A DNA stretch of 32,649 nt. Source: Flintibacter muris. GTDB taxonomy: Bacteria > Bacillota > Clostridia > Oscillospirales > Oscillospiraceae. This document shows, piece after piece, positions 14,591 to 22,225 of this stretch. A program made the position numbers and the translations under genes. Below the pieces are notes generated by a model. It was given only the letters and a program-made list of their open reading frames with translations, did no database searches and was not told the origin of the DNA. Each line of letters begins with the position of its first letter. The stretch's first letter is position 1. Where the stretch lies: contig NZ_CALPCP010000041.1 of NCBI RefSeq assembly GCF_943192995.1, positions 1-32,649 on the forward strand, in the 5' to 3' direction.

Positions 14591-14911
14591 ATGTCTGCGA
14601 AAAATCTCGACAACCACAACCGATGGAGAAGCAAGACCATAGCGTTCCGGGTGTCCCCGGAGGAAAACGAACAGCTTGAGATTGCCGTCCGCCTGTCCGG
14701 GCTGACCAAACAGGACTACATCACCCGGCGGTTGCTCAACCGGGACATTGTAGTGCAGGGCAATCCCAGGGTCTACAAGGCCCTGCGTGACCAGCTCGCC
14801 GCCGTCCTGGGGGAGCTGCGGCGCATGGAGGCCGGGGGCGGAGTGGATGATGAACCGCTCGCCACCATCCGCCTTATCACCGTGACGCTGGACGGCATAA
14901 AGGAGGATTGA
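14591..14911 (+). CDS. MobC-like relaxosome accessory protein
   Basis: This 106-residue protein resembles plasmid mobilization accessory proteins. After a basic N-terminus, KTIAFRVSPEENEQLEIAVR (about residues 17-36) has the ribbon-helix-helix look of DNA-binding relaxosome subunits, followed by SGLTKQDYITRRLLNRD. The C-terminal helix contains ALRDQLAAVLGELRRME. The ATG lies 3 bp after the int stop. It probably helps the MobV relaxase recognise the transfer origin; assignment rests on motif pattern and context. Confidence 0.7.
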   Translation: MSAKNLDNHNRWRSKTIAFRVSPEENEQLEIAVRLSGLTKQDYITRRLLNRDIVVQGNPRVYKALRDQLAAVLGELRRMEAGGGVDDEPLATIRLITVTLDGIKED

Positions 14912-14918
14912 TAGATTG

Positions 14919-16073
14919 ATGGATTCCAGAGAGACGAAAAGGACTGTCCCGGTTCCGTCTGTTGGCGCAGACGGGGAACAGCCCAATTCACAAACAACCA
15001 CCCCAAGTATAGCAGAGGAACCGGCTGAAAACAAGTCCCAGGATGAAAGTATGGAGGATATTCTTCGGGAACTTCAACGGACAAGCGACCCGGCCTACCT
15101 CCACACGGTTTCCATGAATGAGCTTTACCAGAACGTCTACCAGAGCAGACCGCCAATCATTGACGGTCTGCTCTACCCTGGGACATACCTCTTTGCGGGA
15201 GCACCCAAGGTGGGCAAGTCGTTCCTGATGGCCCAGCTTGCCTATCATGTGAGCATGGGCCTCCCCCTGTGGGGCTACCCCGTCCACAAGGGCACCGTCC
15301 TCTATCTGGCCTTGGAGGACGACCACCGCCGCTTGCAGGGGCGGCTGTATCGGATGTTCGGGATGGACGGCACCAACGACCTGCTTTTTGCAATCTACGC
15401 CAAACAGCTCGGCCTGGGCCTGGAGGAACAGCTAAAGAAGTTTGTCCGCCAACACCCCGACACCAAGCTCATTATCATTGACACCCTCCAGAAAGTCCGG
15501 GAGGTCGGCGGGGACAAGTACAGCTACGCCAACGATTACGAGGTGGTGGGCAAGCTGAAACGCCTTGCGGATGATTGCGGTATCTGTCTCCTGCTGGTAC
15601 ACCACACCCGAAAGCAACAGGCAGACGATAAGTTTGATATGATTTCCGGAACCAACGGCCTGTTGGGAGCTGCGGACGGGGCCTTTCTTCTTCAAAAGGA
15701 AAAGCGGACGGACGGCAGCGCCATCCTGGATGTGGCAGGGCGTGACCAGCAAGACCAGCGGATGTATCTCACCAAGGACAGGGAGCGGCTTGTGTGGGAG
15801 CTGGAGCGGCTGGAAACGGAGCCGTGGGTGGAACCGCCCGACCCGGTATTGGAGGCCGTTGCCGCCCTTGTGACGGCGGACAGGCCCGTCTGGGGCGGTA
15901 CGGCCACGGAGCTGGCGGCGGTGCTCCAGACCGACATGAAGCCCAACGCCCTGGCTATGCGGCTAAACGTCCGGGCCGGGAGGCTGGCGGCAGAGTACCA
16001 TATCCGCTATGAGAACAGCAGGAGCCACGCCGGGAGAAGTATCACCCTCACCCTGGAACCGCCCCAGGCGTGA
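14919..16073 (+). CDS. RepA-like AAA ATPase (AAA_25, RecA fold)
   Basis: The 384-residue protein has an acidic, probably disordered N-terminus (to about residue 50) and a RecA-like ATPase core: Walker A GAPKVGKS (about 93-100), LYLALEDDHRRLQ, Walker B KLIIIDTLQ (about 185-193) and VHHTRK with a sensor histidine. A winged-helix-like C-terminal part follows. Proteins of this type act as plasmid RepA-like hexameric helicases. ATG 14919 is preferred, though TTG 14916 is also possible behind AGGAGG. Its stop codon lies inside an array of 9-bp repeats (16069-16095), supporting a replication or origin-melting role in the circular form of the element. Confidence 0.8.
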   Translation: MDSRETKRTVPVPSVGADGEQPNSQTTTPSIAEEPAENKSQDESMEDILRELQRTSDPAYLHTVSMNELYQNVYQSRPPIIDGLLYPGTYLFAGAPKVGKSFLMAQLAYHVSMGLPLWGYPVHKGTVLYLALEDDHRRLQGRLYRMFGMDGTNDLLFAIYAKQLGLGLEEQLKKFVRQHPDTKLIIIDTLQKVREVGGDKYSYANDYEVVGKLKRLADDCGICLLLVHHTRKQQADDKFDMISGTNGLLGAADGAFLLQKEKRTDGSAILDVAGRDQQDQRMYLTKDRERLVWELERLETEPWVEPPDPVLEAVAALVTADRPVWGGTATELAAVLQTDMKPNALAMRLNVRAGRLAAEYHIRYENSRSHAGRSITLTLEPPQA

Positions 16074-16154
16074 CGACCGTGACGGCTGTGACGGCTTTTT
16101 TGAGAGCGGGGGCGGTGTGTAAAACATCGTCACGGTCGTCACGGCCGTCACGGG
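16069..16154. repeat. Two oppositely oriented arrays of 9-bp iterons
   Basis: Three tandem copies of CGTGACGRC/TGTGACGGC occupy 16069-16095. Three copies in the reverse orientation (CGTCACGGT, CGTCACGGC, CGTCACGGG) occupy 16128-16154, with 32 bp between the arrays. The first array overlaps the end of the RepA-like gene. Such iterons beside a RepA-type ATPase are typical of replication origins or their control sites. Together they also form a 27-bp imperfect inverted repeat. Confidence 0.75.
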
Positions 16155-16159
16155 GAGCG

Positions 16160-16493
16160 GGGCCAAAAGTCAAGGGGCCATACCTGGGGGTGGAGATTGC
16201 CGTAAGGCAATACAACCCGAACCCCTTGACTTTTGGCCCACGGAGGACACTGGCCGGGTGGGGGGAAAGGCTGTGCCTTTCCCCCCTGCCCAACGGCGAG
16301 TGTCAAAGTTTAGGCGGGGTGCAGGGTGCCCTTTTCAAAGGGCGGCCCTGCTGGGGGAGCCGTCCGCAGACGGCGGGGGCAACGCCCCCACTCCACCCCG
16401 TAGGGCGCAAATGCGCTTTTGATGGCCGCAAGGCCGTCAAAAGTGCTTTTGCGTTACTTTCGCAGAAAGTAACAAAGGCCGCCGCTTCGCGGC
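16160..16493. other. Eight-hairpin non-coding region, candidate oriT or single-strand origin
   Basis: The gap before the relaxase gene is filled with inverted repeats. They are an 18-bp perfect pair (16160-16177/16222-16239) enclosing ATTGCC-GTAA-GGCAAT; a 12-bp pair with TGT loop (16260-16286); GCAGGG/CCCTGC enclosing CCCTTT/AAAGGG (16321-16351); GCCGTC/GACGGC (16359-16374); GGGGGC/GCCCCC (16375-16389); a 12-bp pair (16416-16443); GTTACTTTC/GAAAGTAAC (16453-16473); and GCCGC/GCGGC (16481-16493). No convincing ORF is present. Its location directly upstream of mobV is where the origin of transfer of such elements lies. Confidence 0.75.
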
Positions 16494-16509
16494 GAAAGGA
16501 GGATTTGAT

Positions 16510-17694
16510 TTGAAAAGGACAATCAGCGCCATGGTGGGGCAGGGTTCGGTGAAACACAACAGCAGGGCGTTCAACGCCAAGAACACCGACCCGGAACGCT
16601 CTCACTTGAATATAACCTACTGCCACGAAAATATCAAGGCAGTTTTCCATGAGCTGTTTGACGAGGCCCTCAAGCGGTACAACGACAAGCAGACCAGGGC
16701 AGACCGCAGGATTGAGGACTACTATGAAAAGATACGTTCCAGCAAGCAGGAAAAGCCGTTCCATGAAATCATCCTGCAAGTAGGGAACAAGGACGACATG
16801 AGCGCCGAGAGCGAGGACGGCCAGCTTGCGGCGGCGGTGCTGGACGAGTACATGAGGGGCTTCCAGGAGCGCAACCCCCAGCTTCGGGTGTTCTCCGCCC
16901 ACCTCCACATGGACGAGGCCACGCCCCATCTGCACATCGACTTTGTACCGTTTACCACCGGGAGCAAGCGGGGCCTGGACACGAGGGTATCGCTGAAACA
17001 GGCGTTAGCGGCCCAGGGATTCAAGGGCGGCACCAGGGGCGACACGGAGTGGAGCCAGTGGGTACGCTCTGAAAAGGAACAGCTTGCCGCCGTGATGGAG
17101 CGCCACGGGATAGAGTGGGAGGACAAGGGCACCCACGACAAGCACCTGTCCGTGATGGACTACAAGAAAGAACAGCGGGCCAAGGAGATTGCCGAGCTGG
17201 AGGCGGTCAAGGCCAAGAAGCAGGAGCAGGTGGAGCGGCAGGAACAGCGGCTAAAGGAGCTGGCCCCGGCTGTGAGGAACATAGAGCAGTTGGCGGCACA
17301 GTTCTCCGATGACCCGGAGCGGATATTGCCGGAACCTGGGCCGCTGGAAAGCGCCAAGTCCTACCGGGAGAAGAAAGCCAAACCCCTGTTGGCGCAGATC
17401 GTCAAGGTGCTGCGCTCTTTGTACCGGGCCTATGTCGAGTTGAAAGGGAAGTATGAGCGTTTGCAGGGGGACTATGGACGGGCCAGGGAGGGCAACGAGC
17501 GATTGTCTGACCGCTTGCAGGAAGCGAAGTTGGAGAACAAGGCCCTGCGGGGGACAGTAGCCGACTTTGAGCGGGTTAAGCGGGCGTTCGGCCCGGCGGA
17601 AGTAGAGCGGGCCATAGAGGACGCAAAATGCCGGGAGGCGGTGGAAAAGGAGCAGAGGAAAGCAAAACGGAAGTTCAGCCGAGGGGCGAGGTAA
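16510..17694 (+). CDS. MobV-family relaxase (Pre/Mob)
   Basis: The 394-residue relaxase carries the MobV signature HLHMDEATPHLHIDFVPF (about residues 132-149; the HxDE...PHxH metal site). Its N-terminus (SVKHNSRAFNAKNTDPER) is also of the Pre/Mob type. The second half is a long charged coiled coil (about 220-390). MobV enzymes nick the transfer origin and lead the strand into a recipient through a helper conjugation system. TTG 16510 is chosen as start: AGGAGG lies 7 nt upstream and there is no suitable ATG. Confidence 0.92.
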   Translation: MKRTISAMVGQGSVKHNSRAFNAKNTDPERSHLNITYCHENIKAVFHELFDEALKRYNDKQTRADRRIEDYYEKIRSSKQEKPFHEIILQVGNKDDMSAESEDGQLAAAVLDEYMRGFQERNPQLRVFSAHLHMDEATPHLHIDFVPFTTGSKRGLDTRVSLKQALAAQGFKGGTRGDTEWSQWVRSEKEQLAAVMERHGIEWEDKGTHDKHLSVMDYKKEQRAKEIAELEAVKAKKQEQVERQEQRLKELAPAVRNIEQLAAQFSDDPERILPEPGPLESAKSYREKKAKPLLAQIVKVLRSLYRAYVELKGKYERLQGDYGRAREGNERLSDRLQEAKLENKALRGTVADFERVKRAFGPAEVERAIEDAKCREAVEKEQRKAKRKFSRGAR

Positions 17695-17703
17695 CATGTA
17701 AAC

Positions 17704-17745
17704 ATGAAATAGGAAGGTGCTTCTCAAGGTACCTTCCTATTTCAT
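17704..17745. terminator. Bidirectional hairpin between relaxase and defence operon
   Basis: ATGAAATAGGAAGGT (17704-17718) pairs perfectly with ACCTTCCTATTTCAT (17731-17745) around a 12-nt loop. It follows the relaxase stop by 9 bp and lies 39 bp beyond the stop of the convergent membrane-protein gene. It marks the change from GC-rich mobility genes to AT-rich cargo. Confidence 0.8.
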
Positions 17746-17784
17746 ATTTGTAAGTATAAAAACAATAAATTAAAAAGTGTTTTA

Positions 17785-18273
17785 TTATTTAGAACAGAAC
17801 CATTTCAAAAGTCGTATACTCGAAAGTAAAAATACCATTCCAAAGCAAAAAGTGACAACAGAACAGTAGTCAACAATCAACTTAACGCATAATACTTCCC
17901 TCGTTATATTTGACTCGACAGGAACAAAGTTTATTGATATTAGCATCAGCACAATGGAGAACAGAAACATCGTGATAGAAGAAATAAAAATCTTGTAAAT
18001 CATTGTATCGCTTTTTATTTCCCGCAACAGGCATAGCTTTTTGTTTCCGTCTAAAGAAATTAGAATAGAAACCCCTGCCAATTGAAAGCCTAATAAAGAT
18101 GCAGATAACCCTATGGTATCATTAGAAATCAGATGTAAAACAATATCTATCGGTTGATTAAACCTGAAATGGAGTAACAAGCATGTGCATGTCATAATAA
18201 TTATGCTGATAAGAATGTGAGCAATGTAATACGAGCGATCACCATAAATCAAACGGTTAACCTTTTTGAACAT
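17785..18273 (-). CDS. Four-helix membrane protein, RexB-like partner (candidate defence effector)
   Basis: This 162-residue protein has four predicted transmembrane helices: about residues 16-37 (YYIAHILISIIIMTCTCLLL), 54-74 (IGLSASLLGFQLAGVSILIS), 92-114 and 134-158. A short basic N-terminus and C-terminus point to both ends being cytoplasmic. Its ATG overlaps the stop of the upstream gene as TAATG, so the two proteins are translationally coupled and probably act together. Size, topology and coupling match lambda RexB (144 aa, four helices, a membrane-depolarising effector). KwaA of Kiwa is another possible analogue. No clear sequence similarity to RexB itself can be claimed by eye. Confidence 0.6.
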   Translation of the reverse strand: MFKKVNRLIYGDRSYYIAHILISIIIMTCTCLLLHFRFNQPIDIVLHLISNDTIGLSASLLGFQLAGVSILISLDGNKKLCLLREIKSDTMIYKIFISSITMFLFSIVLMLISINFVPVESNITREVLCVKLIVDYCSVVTFCFGMVFLLSSIRLLKWFCSK

Positions 18274-19280
18274 TACATTTTCTCCATATATTTTAAGGCG
18301 GTGTCTTTTTGCTCACGGTATGCTTTTAATATTGCAGCAAACATTTTGTCTGAATCAACATATTTAGAACGATTGGATACTTTTTCTACCCATTCAGTCT
18401 GAACTAATTTTTCATCTAACAGATCATATGGGATAATTTTACCTGCATCTGCATCTAACCCACGCAGTTTTGCTTTGCTAAAGATTGGATCGCTTCCATC
18501 TTCAGCTTCCAATTCAACTTCTTTAGATTTCTTAATCATATTGATAATCTTTTGGAGAAAGGCTGGCAGATTAGAAACTGGCACATGGGAACCTTTTCCT
18601 CCACCAGAAATTTCAATATCAATATAGAAATCCGTTCCAGCATCTACTTCATCTGCAAGAATATCATAGCCGTTAATAATACCAAAATCCTTTAGCATTT
18701 TAAGCCCCGGTTTTGCAACCTTGAACTGCAACTTAGATAAAGAACGGCAATTAGCGATACGAGTATAATAGTCAGGCATAATGATTGGATCGATGCTCAC
18801 TTCATAATTTTTGCTTGGATAAACTTGCCCCATAATGCTCACAAGATAGTTAGCTAATCGCTCAATTCTTGCACCATGAAAATTAAATTCGCTTACAAAA
18901 AGATTCTTGTTTACAATACAACAAAAATGTGTCTGCTCCATGAGGGTGTCGTCATCACCAGCCGGAATCTCTTGACGATTTCCATTTAGTAAATTGAATA
19001 AGTAAGGGAAATCTGTAGACCGCAAACTATAAAATTTTCCTTGATAAATATCCATGTCATAATTATGATGAAACACTTCGAGAAAATGGAACTTGTCATA
19101 AAACGGGATAGCTAAACCACGATCTTCAAGATTGTTTCCATTATTGTCGTATAGTTTGAGATATGCGTCAAACAAACTGCTAATGGGTTCATTCGTCCCA
19201 TCACATTTGCATGTGACCTTATAATAATAAACTTTACGCTCTACAGATTTATTCTTTGGCTCCTTTTTCTTTTTAGCCAT
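18273..19280 (-). CDS. RexA-like (possibly DUF6731-type) soluble protein, candidate defence sensor
   Basis: The 335-residue soluble protein has a basic N-terminus (MAKKKKEPKNKSVERK) and mixed strands and helices. Its middle and C-terminal parts follow the order of lambda RexA by eye. There is an acidic DDDTL segment before FVSEFNFHGARIERLANYL, a V-I-P-(L/I)-M strand (VSIDPIIMPD), a paired-strand region, and KLRGLDADAGKIIPYDLLDEK comparable to RexA LRAKDEAGDILTEHYLSEK. It may correspond to DUF6731; I cannot confirm that. ATG 19280 is used because GGAGGG lies about 9 nt upstream. It stands 18 bp after the restriction gene and overlaps the membrane-protein gene (TAATG). Confidence 0.55.
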   Translation of the reverse strand: MAKKKKEPKNKSVERKVYYYKVTCKCDGTNEPISSLFDAYLKLYDNNGNNLEDRGLAIPFYDKFHFLEVFHHNYDMDIYQGKFYSLRSTDFPYLFNLLNGNRQEIPAGDDDTLMEQTHFCCIVNKNLFVSEFNFHGARIERLANYLVSIMGQVYPSKNYEVSIDPIIMPDYYTRIANCRSLSKLQFKVAKPGLKMLKDFGIINGYDILADEVDAGTDFYIDIEISGGGKGSHVPVSNLPAFLQKIINMIKKSKEVELEAEDGSDPIFSKAKLRGLDADAGKIIPYDLLDEKLVQTEWVEKVSNRSKYVDSDKMFAAILKAYREQKDTALKYMEKM

Positions 19281-19298
19281 AACCCTGCCCTCCAAATG

Positions 19299-20033
19299 TT
19301 AGTCTCCCGAATTAAACTCCACAAGTTTTTCCCAATCAATGCTACCATCCTCGAAACAAAACTCTTGGGTAAACTCACGGACGAGCCGGTTAGCCGCCTT
19401 CTGATAGGAAGCATCGAATTCTTCCACATACTTCTCTGGAAGCTTATCCATGAAGCGGATCAGCTTTATGTAGAATTCTTCATCACCAGTCAATTCCGTC
19501 CAAAAGTCCTTTCCAGCTAATTCCATATAGAACTTTGGAAGCCCACGGCTGGAAGTTTTCTTCTTTCCATAGCCATAGCCTACAATCGGGACAAAGCGCT
19601 TCTTTGCCTGCTGAGCCAGCTTGCTGGCCGCCATGAAGTTCTGCTCCTGTTTCTTGCGGCTGTCCGCATTAAAAACGCTTGTGCCAGATTTTACTGCGAC
19701 GGCATAGATGGTATTATCCCGCTCTACCATGATGTCCACGCCCTCGGCCAATGCTTTCTGCCCCTGTGCGGCAGCGGTGGCAATCGGCTCAAAGAACACA
19801 TTCCCGAAAATCGTTTCCTCAGACGAGGACACAAAAGCGGCAAGGATTGCATCAATAATTTGGGCGGCTCCGTTCATTGCCTTTGCCCGGAACAGATACG
19901 GGTTTTTGCGTTTCATAACGGCCTTTACATTAAGGCTATCCACTTTCTTAATCAGGTTCGTGTAGAAATTATCCAATGCAGTTGCAATCGCTTCTACGAT
20001 GGCATCCTCGTTGTAGCTATTATTTATGGGCAT
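19299..20033 (-). CDS. Type II restriction endonuclease, PmeII-like PD-(D/E)xK family
   Basis: The 244-residue protein shows the pattern of PmeII/EcoO109I-like restriction enzymes: NPYLFRAKAMNGAAQIIDAI (residues 44-63), SSSEETIFGNVF (69-80) and the nuclease core GVDIMVERDNTIYAVAVKSG (98-117). Asp100 and Lys115 are likely catalytic and Glu72 or Glu73 a likely helper. The start overlaps the end of the methyltransferase by 14 bp and has AGGAGG upstream, so enzyme synthesis follows methyltransferase synthesis. It should cut DNA not methylated by the neighbouring C5 methyltransferase. The recognition site cannot be read from the sequence. Confidence 0.8.
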   Translation of the reverse strand: MPINNSYNEDAIVEAIATALDNFYTNLIKKVDSLNVKAVMKRKNPYLFRAKAMNGAAQIIDAILAAFVSSSEETIFGNVFFEPIATAAAQGQKALAEGVDIMVERDNTIYAVAVKSGTSVFNADSRKKQEQNFMAASKLAQQAKKRFVPIVGYGYGKKKTSSRGLPKFYMELAGKDFWTELTGDEEFYIKLIRFMDKLPEKYVEEFDASYQKAANRLVREFTQEFCFEDGSIDWEKLVEFNSGD

Positions 20034-21216
20034 AGTAGTTTCCTCCTATTTCTATAGCTTGTTTTAGCTTTTGGTGGATGTCCGTCCCTCTAAACCGCTT
20101 TGTATGGATTTCAGCGGACTGATCCGCAACGGAAAGCACCGCTCTCCCCAACGCCAATGCCAGTCCCACCGGGACGGCATTCCCAATCTGGCGATATTTT
20201 GCTGCACTTGTCCCCATGAACTTCCAATCATCAGGGAATTGCTGGATGCGGGCATATTCCCTGATGCTCAAAGGGCGGTCTTGGGTAGGGTGGCACATCA
20301 TGGTCGCTTTTTGCACTGGGGATGTAACCAATGTCGGGGATGGCTGGCTATATGATAGCCGCCGGTAAAACCCAACTTTCCCACCAGCAGAGCCATAAGC
20401 ACCCCCCATGGCCTCTTTCCGCACACTTTCAGAGAGGTCGCGCCAATTCCCGCCCTCCGGGACAAGGCGGAGGTATGCAAGGCGGTCTTTACTGAATGCG
20501 GCACATTCCCCGCAGTTATGCTCCAAATCCTTGATGGTATCCCGTAAGGTACACCAGCGATATTCTGGATTTTGGTGCATCTGAAAGTGTGTTGGGAAAG
20601 GGAGAAAAATATTTTCGTTATCCCGGCTCCCAATTAGAACAAACCTCTCCCGGAATTGGGGAACGCCATAATTAACGGCATCTAATAGTCCGTACACGGT
20701 TTTGTATCCTAACTTGTCGAACTCGGAAAGGATTACATCTAAAACAGTCCCTAATTGTTGCTCCGGGTCATTTTTATCCCTTTCTATAGGCCGGGCGTGT
20801 TTGAGCGGGGCGGACATAATCCCTTTTACATTTTCCATGATGAAGAACCGGGGACGGATATAGTCAATCATGCGGATAAAGTCCATAAACAAGCTGCCAC
20901 GGGGGTCATTGATCCCAAGGCGTTTGCCGGCAGTAGAAAATGGCTGGCAAGGTGGGCCACCACAAATGAGGAATGGTTCCCCTTGAACCAGTCCAGCCTG
21001 TTCCAATAAATCCGATTCATCAATTTCCCGGATGTCTCCTTCCAACACTTTATGCCCGTTTACTCGCATGGTTGCAACACAGGCAGGGTCGAAATCTTGT
21101 CCAATGACAACATTTAAACCCGCTTTTGTGAGACCAATATCCAGCCCCATTGCCCCGGAAAACAGGGAAATTACATCCCGGTTTGAATCGTTATCTTTGA
21201 AATGCAGTAAATCCAT
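20020..21216 (-). CDS. DNA (cytosine-5) methyltransferase
   Basis: This 398-residue C5 methyltransferase has all main motifs in order: I DVISLFSGAMGLDIGL (14-29), IV GGPPCQPFS with catalytic Cys90, VI ENVKG (128-132), VIII QFRERFVLIG, a target recognition region (about 230-310), IX RPLSIREYARIQQFP and X RQIGNAVPVGLALALG. It protects the host against the endonuclease encoded next. ATG 21216 follows AGGAGGG. It lies 12 bp after the XRE gene. Confidence 0.95.
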   Translation of the reverse strand: MDLLHFKDNDSNRDVISLFSGAMGLDIGLTKAGLNVVIGQDFDPACVATMRVNGHKVLEGDIREIDESDLLEQAGLVQGEPFLICGGPPCQPFSTAGKRLGINDPRGSLFMDFIRMIDYIRPRFFIMENVKGIMSAPLKHARPIERDKNDPEQQLGTVLDVILSEFDKLGYKTVYGLLDAVNYGVPQFRERFVLIGSRDNENIFLPFPTHFQMHQNPEYRWCTLRDTIKDLEHNCGECAAFSKDRLAYLRLVPEGGNWRDLSESVRKEAMGGAYGSAGGKVGFYRRLSYSQPSPTLVTSPVQKATMMCHPTQDRPLSIREYARIQQFPDDWKFMGTSAAKYRQIGNAVPVGLALALGRAVLSVADQSAEIHTKRFRGTDIHQKLKQAIEIGGNYYAHK

Positions 21217-21228
21217 AATGCCCTCCTA

Positions 21229-21438
21229 TCAAACCTTTTCGCCATCTGGAAGGACAAAATGGCGTTCAAACGAACACCCAACCGTTTCTGCCAGATATTC
21301 CAGTTCAGAGACTGTAAAACTCTCCCGTTTCATTTTTGAGTTGAAATTTTGCGGTGTAGTCCCCACCCGCCTTGCAAGTTCCGCAACGCTAATGTTTGAG
21401 CGTACACACAACACCTTAATCTGCTCTGATATTGTCAT
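21229..21438 (-). CDS. Small XRE regulator, possible controller protein of the R-M system
   Basis: The 69-residue protein is a single helix-turn-helix domain (SVAELARRVGTTPQNFNSKM, residues 17-36) with a short C-terminal strand (ERHFVLPDGEKV). Its size and position directly before the methyltransferase gene fit a C-protein timing R-M expression, but the fold is also common in unrelated small regulators. ATG 21438 has GAGGAG upstream. Candidate binding palindromes occur upstream of vsr (TTCC-ATTTT-GGAA near 22018-22030, ACCGGT near 22034). Confidence 0.65.
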   Translation of the reverse strand: MTISEQIKVLCVRSNISVAELARRVGTTPQNFNSKMKRESFTVSELEYLAETVGCSFERHFVLPDGEKV

Positions 21439-21488
21439 CAGGGTACTCCTCGTAAATTATAAATTTATAGATTGAAGATATAAAAATA

Positions 21489-21965
21489 TTATTTTATACC
21501 TTCAACATAGTCCCTTGTATCCTCTATCATACCATCATACCGCATCATTTGCAACTCAAAAATCAAATCTTCGATGGCCTCTACACATTTTTCTGTGTTC
21601 TTTTGTATCTCCTGCCCCCAAAAATGTATGGGAACCCAATCTATCGCAATCAGCCTAAAGTCGTTTTCCCGGTCACGGGCCATATTCCGTTCAATCTTCC
21701 TGATCCAATATTCCCGGTTGTGTCCCAGCTTCTGTTTCTTAATTTCCCAATTATAGCCATGGAAAAACTCGCTGTCGCAAAAGATAGCAATTCGATATTT
21801 TGTTATGGCTATATCGGGCGTACCCGGCAGCTTTTTATAATTTTTTCGATACCGGATGCCTTTGCGCCAGAGTGCCTTTCGCAATAGAACTTCGATACTG
21901 GTATCTTTCCCTTTGATATGGCTCATTGTCCGGCTCCGCTGCTCCGGGGTCATTACGTCGCCCAT
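21489..21965 (-). CDS. vsr: Very short patch repair endonuclease (Vsr)
   Basis: The 158-residue Vsr-family nuclease nicks 5' of the T in T:G mismatches produced by deamination of 5-methylcytosine. Family signatures are RSRTMSHIKGKDTSIEVLLR (11-30), GIRYRKN and the catalytic GTPDIAI (Asp51). The usual zinc motif FVDGCFWHGC appears here as FCDSEFFHGYNW, without the cysteines. ATG 21965 is chosen for GGGAGG at 6 nt. It is the first gene of the defence operon, consistent with repair of mutations caused by the neighbouring methyltransferase. Confidence 0.9.
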   Translation of the reverse strand: MGDVMTPEQRSRTMSHIKGKDTSIEVLLRKALWRKGIRYRKNYKKLPGTPDIAITKYRIAIFCDSEFFHGYNWEIKKQKLGHNREYWIRKIERNMARDRENDFRLIAIDWVPIHFWGQEIQKNTEKCVEAIEDLIFELQMMRYDGMIEDTRDYVEGIK

Positions 21966-22101
21966 AGGTAGCCTCCCACATAACATCACATATATTTTTC
22001 AGTCTACCATATAAACTTCCATTTTGGAATACTACCGGTTGTAGATTTTGTTTATGGACATTCCTTCAAAAGATAAGAATGTGGTTGCATCTCCCCGCCT
22101 T

Positions 22102-22123
22102 TTGTGATACTATTTTGATACTA
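22102..22123 (+). repeat. Right arm-type integrase site (candidate)
   Basis: TTGTGATACT and TTGATACTA are spaced exactly as at 12472-12493, with 19 of 22 positions identical over the whole site. It lies about 100 bp inside the right core repeat. The stretch 21966-22225 contains no gene. Confidence 0.65.
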
Positions 22124-22157
22124 AGAAAATTAGCGGCCAAAGATAGCAGGTAAAATA

Positions 22158-22173
22158 TTAACAAATTTGCGAA
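22158..22173 (+). promoter_or_regulatory. Fourth repressor operator at the far end of the element
   Basis: TTAACAA-AT-TTGCGAA is a perfect match to the palindromic operator consensus of the repressor/xis region 9 kb away. It lies about 55 bp inside the right core repeat, where no gene starts. In the circular form it would be brought close to the guaA-side end, so it may affect excision or transcription across the joined ends. Confidence 0.65.
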
Positions 22174-22225
22174 TGCTGTACCTGTGAAAGCATAGAAAAT
22201 ACAACCCCATATAATAGGATTTGTC

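Noticed and set aside
13271..15034. 587-codon open frame on the minus strand
   Set aside because: It is antisense to xis, int and mobC, has no ribosome binding site or recognisable domain, and its length follows from the GC-rich codon use of the real genes.
16069..16154. Iteron region as a CRISPR or tandem-repeat coding region
   Set aside because: The units are 9 bp, directly adjacent and mirrored, as expected for protein binding sites rather than spacers.
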